Shown here piece by piece: positions 61,983-64,000 of a DNA stretch of 64,000 nucleotides. The notes under the pieces were generated by a model. It did no database searches and was not told the DNA's origin. It was given only the letters and a program-made list of their open reading frames with translations. Each line of letters begins with the position of its first letter. The first letter of the stretch is position 1. The stretch is from Fibrobacter succinogenes (GTDB taxonomy: Bacteria > Fibrobacterota > Fibrobacteria > Fibrobacterales > Fibrobacteraceae). The DNA lies in the NCBI GenBank assembly GCA_902800815.1, contig CADCGB010000006.1:1-64000 (forward strand), written 5' to 3'. The position numbers and the translations under genes are program-made.

Positions 61983-62822
61983 CTAGATTCGTGCGCTCTT
62001 GATACCGAACAGGAGGATACTGCGGGCGCCGGCGTCCCAGAGCTTGTCCATGATGGCGTTTGCCTCTTCTTGCGGGACCATAGCCTTCACGGAGTACCAC
62101 TCGCGGCCGTGCAGCTTGGTCACCGTCGGGGCGTCGAGCCCGGGCGTGAGCTCGCATGCCTTCTGGAGCAGTTCGGCGGGGCAGTCGTACTCGATCATCA
62201 TGTACGACTGGGCGACGAGCTTGCCCTCGATGCGGCGGATAAGCGTGTTGACTTCTTCGAGTTCCGTCTTCTGCGGGTTGCAGAACAGGGCGGCGTTGCT
62301 GCGGAACAGCGGGTCGCCCACGATGCGCAGCCCGGCCTGCTTGAGGGTCGTGCCGGTTTCCACCACGTCCACGATGGCGTCGGCCACGCCGAGGCTCACG
62401 GAGATTTCAACGGCGCCCTCGAGCACAACGAAATCCATCGGCTTCTTGTAGAAGCCTTCCACGATGTTCGGGAAGCTGGTGGCGATGGTCTTGTCCTTGA
62501 GTTCGTCGAGCGACTGCACCGGGCTGTCGTTCGGGACGGCGGCGCACATCTTGGAGGCACCGAAGGGGAGGTCCAGGACCTTTACTGCGGGGCTCTTCGC
62601 TTCGGCGTTGAAGTCGATGCCGGTGATGCCGGCGTCAATGATGCCGCGGCCCACGTACATCGGGATGTCGCTCGGGCGGAGGAAGAAGAATTCGATGCCG
62701 TTCTTGGTATCGAGCTGAGTCAGTGTCTTGTAGGGCTTGGATGCCTTGTAGCCGCAGGCCTTCAAAAGTTCCTGCGTGGGCTCGAAAAGCATGCCCTTGT
62801 TCGGGAGAGCTACCTTGATCAT
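61983..62822 (-). CDS. hisG: ATP phosphoribosyltransferase, long form
   Basis: The 279-residue first enzyme of histidine synthesis, joining ATP and PRPP. The long-form type is clear from the length and the C-terminal regulatory domain (about 205-279) with EYDCPAELLQKACELTPG and HGREWYSVKAMVP, which gives histidine feedback control without HisZ. Catalytic-domain motifs include VALPNKGML, GRGIIDAGITGID, FPNIVEGFY, and the PRPP site SLGVADAIVDVVETGTTLK. It overlaps hisE by 4 bases and precedes the EAL/HDOD gene by 1 base. Confidence 0.96.
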   Translation of the reverse strand: MIKVALPNKGMLFEPTQELLKACGYKASKPYKTLTQLDTKNGIEFFFLRPSDIPMYVGRGIIDAGITGIDFNAEAKSPAVKVLDLPFGASKMCAAVPNDSPVQSLDELKDKTIATSFPNIVEGFYKKPMDFVVLEGAVEISVSLGVADAIVDVVETGTTLKQAGLRIVGDPLFRSNAALFCNPQKTELEEVNTLIRRIEGKLVAQSYMMIEYDCPAELLQKACELTPGLDAPTVTKLHGREWYSVKAMVPQEEANAIMDKLWDAGARSILLFGIKSARI

Positions 62823-63079
62823 AGTTTAGCGTACACCTCTTCGAGAGTGAGACCCTTTTCGGCCATCATCACGGCCACGTAGTAGAGCACCTGCGAAAGT
62901 TCAAGGCACTGGGCGTCGCGGCTTTCGAAGCGTGCGGCCTGCCAGCTTTCGGCGGCTTCTTCCACAAGCTTCTTGCCGATGGCGTGCGGGCCCTTCTTGA
63001 ACAGTTCCGTGGTTCCCTTGCCTTCGGGCATTTCCTTCTTGCGCTGGCATGCCAGGGCGTACATTTCTTCAAACGTCAT
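62819..63079 (-). CDS. hisE: Phosphoribosyl-ATP pyrophosphatase
   Basis: An 86-residue all-helical NTP-pyrophosphatase that hydrolyses phosphoribosyl-ATP in step 2 of histidine synthesis. The metal-binding pattern IGKKLVEEAAESW and the later CLELSQVLYYVAVMMAEKG are typical. It is a stand-alone HisE (not fused to HisI), first gene of the long operon. A TATCTT box lies 30 bases upstream and AAAGAGGT precedes the ATG. It is divergent from the 63173 gene. Confidence 0.93.
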   Translation of the reverse strand: MTFEEMYALACQRKKEMPEGKGTTELFKKGPHAIGKKLVEEAAESWQAARFESRDAQCLELSQVLYYVAVMMAEKGLTLEEVYAKL

Positions 63080-63109
63080 GATAGACCTCTTTATGTTTTT
63101 ACGCGGTAA

Positions 63110-63115
63110 AAGATA
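63110..63115 (-). promoter_or_regulatory. -10 box for the hisE operon
   Basis: On the minus strand TATCTT followed by TTAC lies 30 bases before ATG 63079; AAAGAGGT provides the ribosome site. Confidence 0.4.
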
Positions 63116-63160
63116 GAATTTTAGAGGTGGAGCGAAGGCCGCACGGGCCGAAAATCAAGT

Positions 63161-63172
63161 TATATTTTGAAC
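63161..63172 (+). promoter_or_regulatory. Leaderless-type -10 box for the terminal gene
   Basis: TATATT (63161-63166) is 6 bases before GTG 63173. No ribosome site is seen. Confidence 0.45.
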
Positions 63173-64000
63173 GTGCAGAAGAGAAACAAAAAGAAAATTA
63201 TCGGTGTTGCGGTTGTGGCCTGCATGGTCGTGGCGGTTGCCCTTGCGGTGTTCTGCACTCGGGGCGATTCTGCCGGCGAAAAGCGGCACGAGACGCTGCC
63301 TTTCTTTAGTGCCTTGGATAGCGCGAACATGATGCTTGTGACCCCCGAGGGCCTAGGCGAGCGGGCGAAGGGGAGGGTAATCAGCGGTCGCGCCTACCAG
63401 AACTTCGTGCAGATGCTGCGCCTTGCCGATGCAAGGGAATCCCTGCTGGATACCTTCCATACGGAATGTGCGACTGGCGTGCGCGTGCAGCTCTTTCATG
63501 ATACTTTGTCTGTAGCACAGCTGCGCATTGCTGACAAGATAGGCTATGTCGGGGATGATGTCGGCGTGTGGGAACCCGAGAAGCCCGTGACGATGGGGAA
63601 GGTGAACGCGTTCCTGCGGAATCAGGGCGTAAAGTTCAGACCATGCCCCATAGGGTCTGCCGAAGTGTCAGAAGATCCTGACTTTGCCCTGAACGGGATG
63701 ATCCTTGACCGCGATACGGCAGTCGGGAAGCCTCTTTACGAGTTGTTGAAAGATGCTGACCATGCGATAGTGAGCTTTACGGGAATCGTCTCGCCGAAGT
63801 TCCTTACGCAAAAGAAAAACAAAAAGAACTTGGACGATGCGGTCGCCGAACTGCAGAAACGCAGAAATGTTGAACTCGATTCCAGCCAGTTGCAAGAACT
63901 CCTTTCGCTATTGCGCACACCCAAGAGGGAATCCTTTTCGGGCGGGTGCCTGTGCATTTCCAGGGCGACAATCTCATTTTACAGCGATTCCGTGAAGGTG
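63173..64000 (+). CDS. Membrane-anchored protein with GTG start, 3' partial
   Basis: An open frame of 276 codons running to the window end. The N-terminus is strongly basic (QKRNKKK) and followed by a hydrophobic helix (about 9-28) that would anchor it in the inner membrane. The outer part starts after FCTRGDSAGEKRHE and has segments such as GRAYQNFVQMLRLADARESL and GKVNAFLRNQGVKFRPC; a charged helical stretch with KKNKKNLDDAVAELQKRR follows. I do not recognise a family. GTG 63173 is chosen because it lies 6 bases after a TATATT box; no ATG occurs in frame before the hydrophobic helix. The neighbouring hisE operon is divergent. Confidence 0.7.
   Translation, partial: MQKRNKKKIIGVAVVACMVVAVALAVFCTRGDSAGEKRHETLPFFSALDSANMMLVTPEGLGERAKGRVISGRAYQNFVQMLRLADARESLLDTFHTECATGVRVQLFHDTLSVAQLRIADKIGYVGDDVGVWEPEKPVTMGKVNAFLRNQGVKFRPCPIGSAEVSEDPDFALNGMILDRDTAVGKPLYELLKDADHAIVSFTGIVSPKFLTQKKNKKNLDDAVAELQKRRNVELDSSQLQELLSLLRTPKRESFSGGCLCISRATISFYSDSVKV

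Overview
The window looks like chromosome from a Fibrobacter-type bacterium (phylum Fibrobacterota; confidence about 0.8). The basis is a Gram-negative envelope gene set, many secreted low-similarity proteins, a pectate lyase plus pectinesterase pair with CBM-like and sorting-type C-termini, a glycogen/maltodextrin set (glgE, malQ, GH13), a fused SecDF, and a short sigma factor of the kind seen in the Bacteroidetes/Chlorobi/Fibrobacteres group. One promoter (rpmH) matches the Bacteroidetes form TTG-N19-TAnnTTTG exactly. I see no phage, transposon, CRISPR array or other clear mobile DNA. Genes are densely packed and no gap exceeds 300 bases; the longest is 40331-40619.

Layout. 1-5 kb: purE (5' cut), a DUF3108 exported protein, an outer-membrane-type protein, the maltosyltransferase glgE and an acyl-ACP thioesterase. 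5-11 kb (minus): a lipoprotein, a two-gene unit with a secreted GxSxG hydrolase, and a LytS-type histidine kinase without a response regulator. 11-18 kb (plus): sigma factor, S41 protease, orphan MlaE permease, DUF721/DciA-like protein, gyrB, polyprenyl synthase. 18-25 kb (minus): CorA, SecDF, GH13 amylase, malQ. 25-29 kb (plus): a four-gene operon with two paralogous membrane-anchored proteins and an AI-2E-type permease, then HU; tRNA-Val follows on the minus strand. 29-35 kb (minus): an operon led by a 1779-residue lipoprotein with PKD/Ig-like repeats. 35-43 kb: prepilin peptidase, the pectin operon, and a divergent dehydrogenase/beta-propeller fusion. 43-49 kb: flavin reductase-like protein, MacA-type adaptor, CDF transporter, M16 protease, DUF167, DivIVA, degenerate GGDEF protein. 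49-52 kb: rpmH-rnpA-yidD-yidC. 52-56 kb (minus): plsC-rnr-RgpF-like. 56-63 kb: an outer-membrane-type protein, then an eight-gene overlapping minus-strand operon hisE-hisG-(EAL/HDOD)-recR-engB-mlaE-mlaF-pyrC. The last gene starts with GTG and runs off the end.

The most striking pattern is a promoter and translation-start dichotomy. Nine genes (glgE, thioesterase, histidine kinase, S41 protease, malQ, zinc-ribbon protein, CDF transporter, M16 protease and the terminal GTG gene) carry a TATATT/TAATTT-like -10 box only 6-9 nt before the start codon and have no convincing Shine-Dalgarno sequence, as expected of leaderless mRNAs. Other genes carry the same box 20-50 nt upstream, and most of those have a purine-rich ribosome site. 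The second notable item is a single ORF that joins a complete Gfo/Idh/MocA dehydrogenase to a complete TolB-like beta-propeller, divergent from the pectin operon across an intergenic region with two operator-like inverted repeats. All functional calls rest on motif reading by eye; no database search was run.
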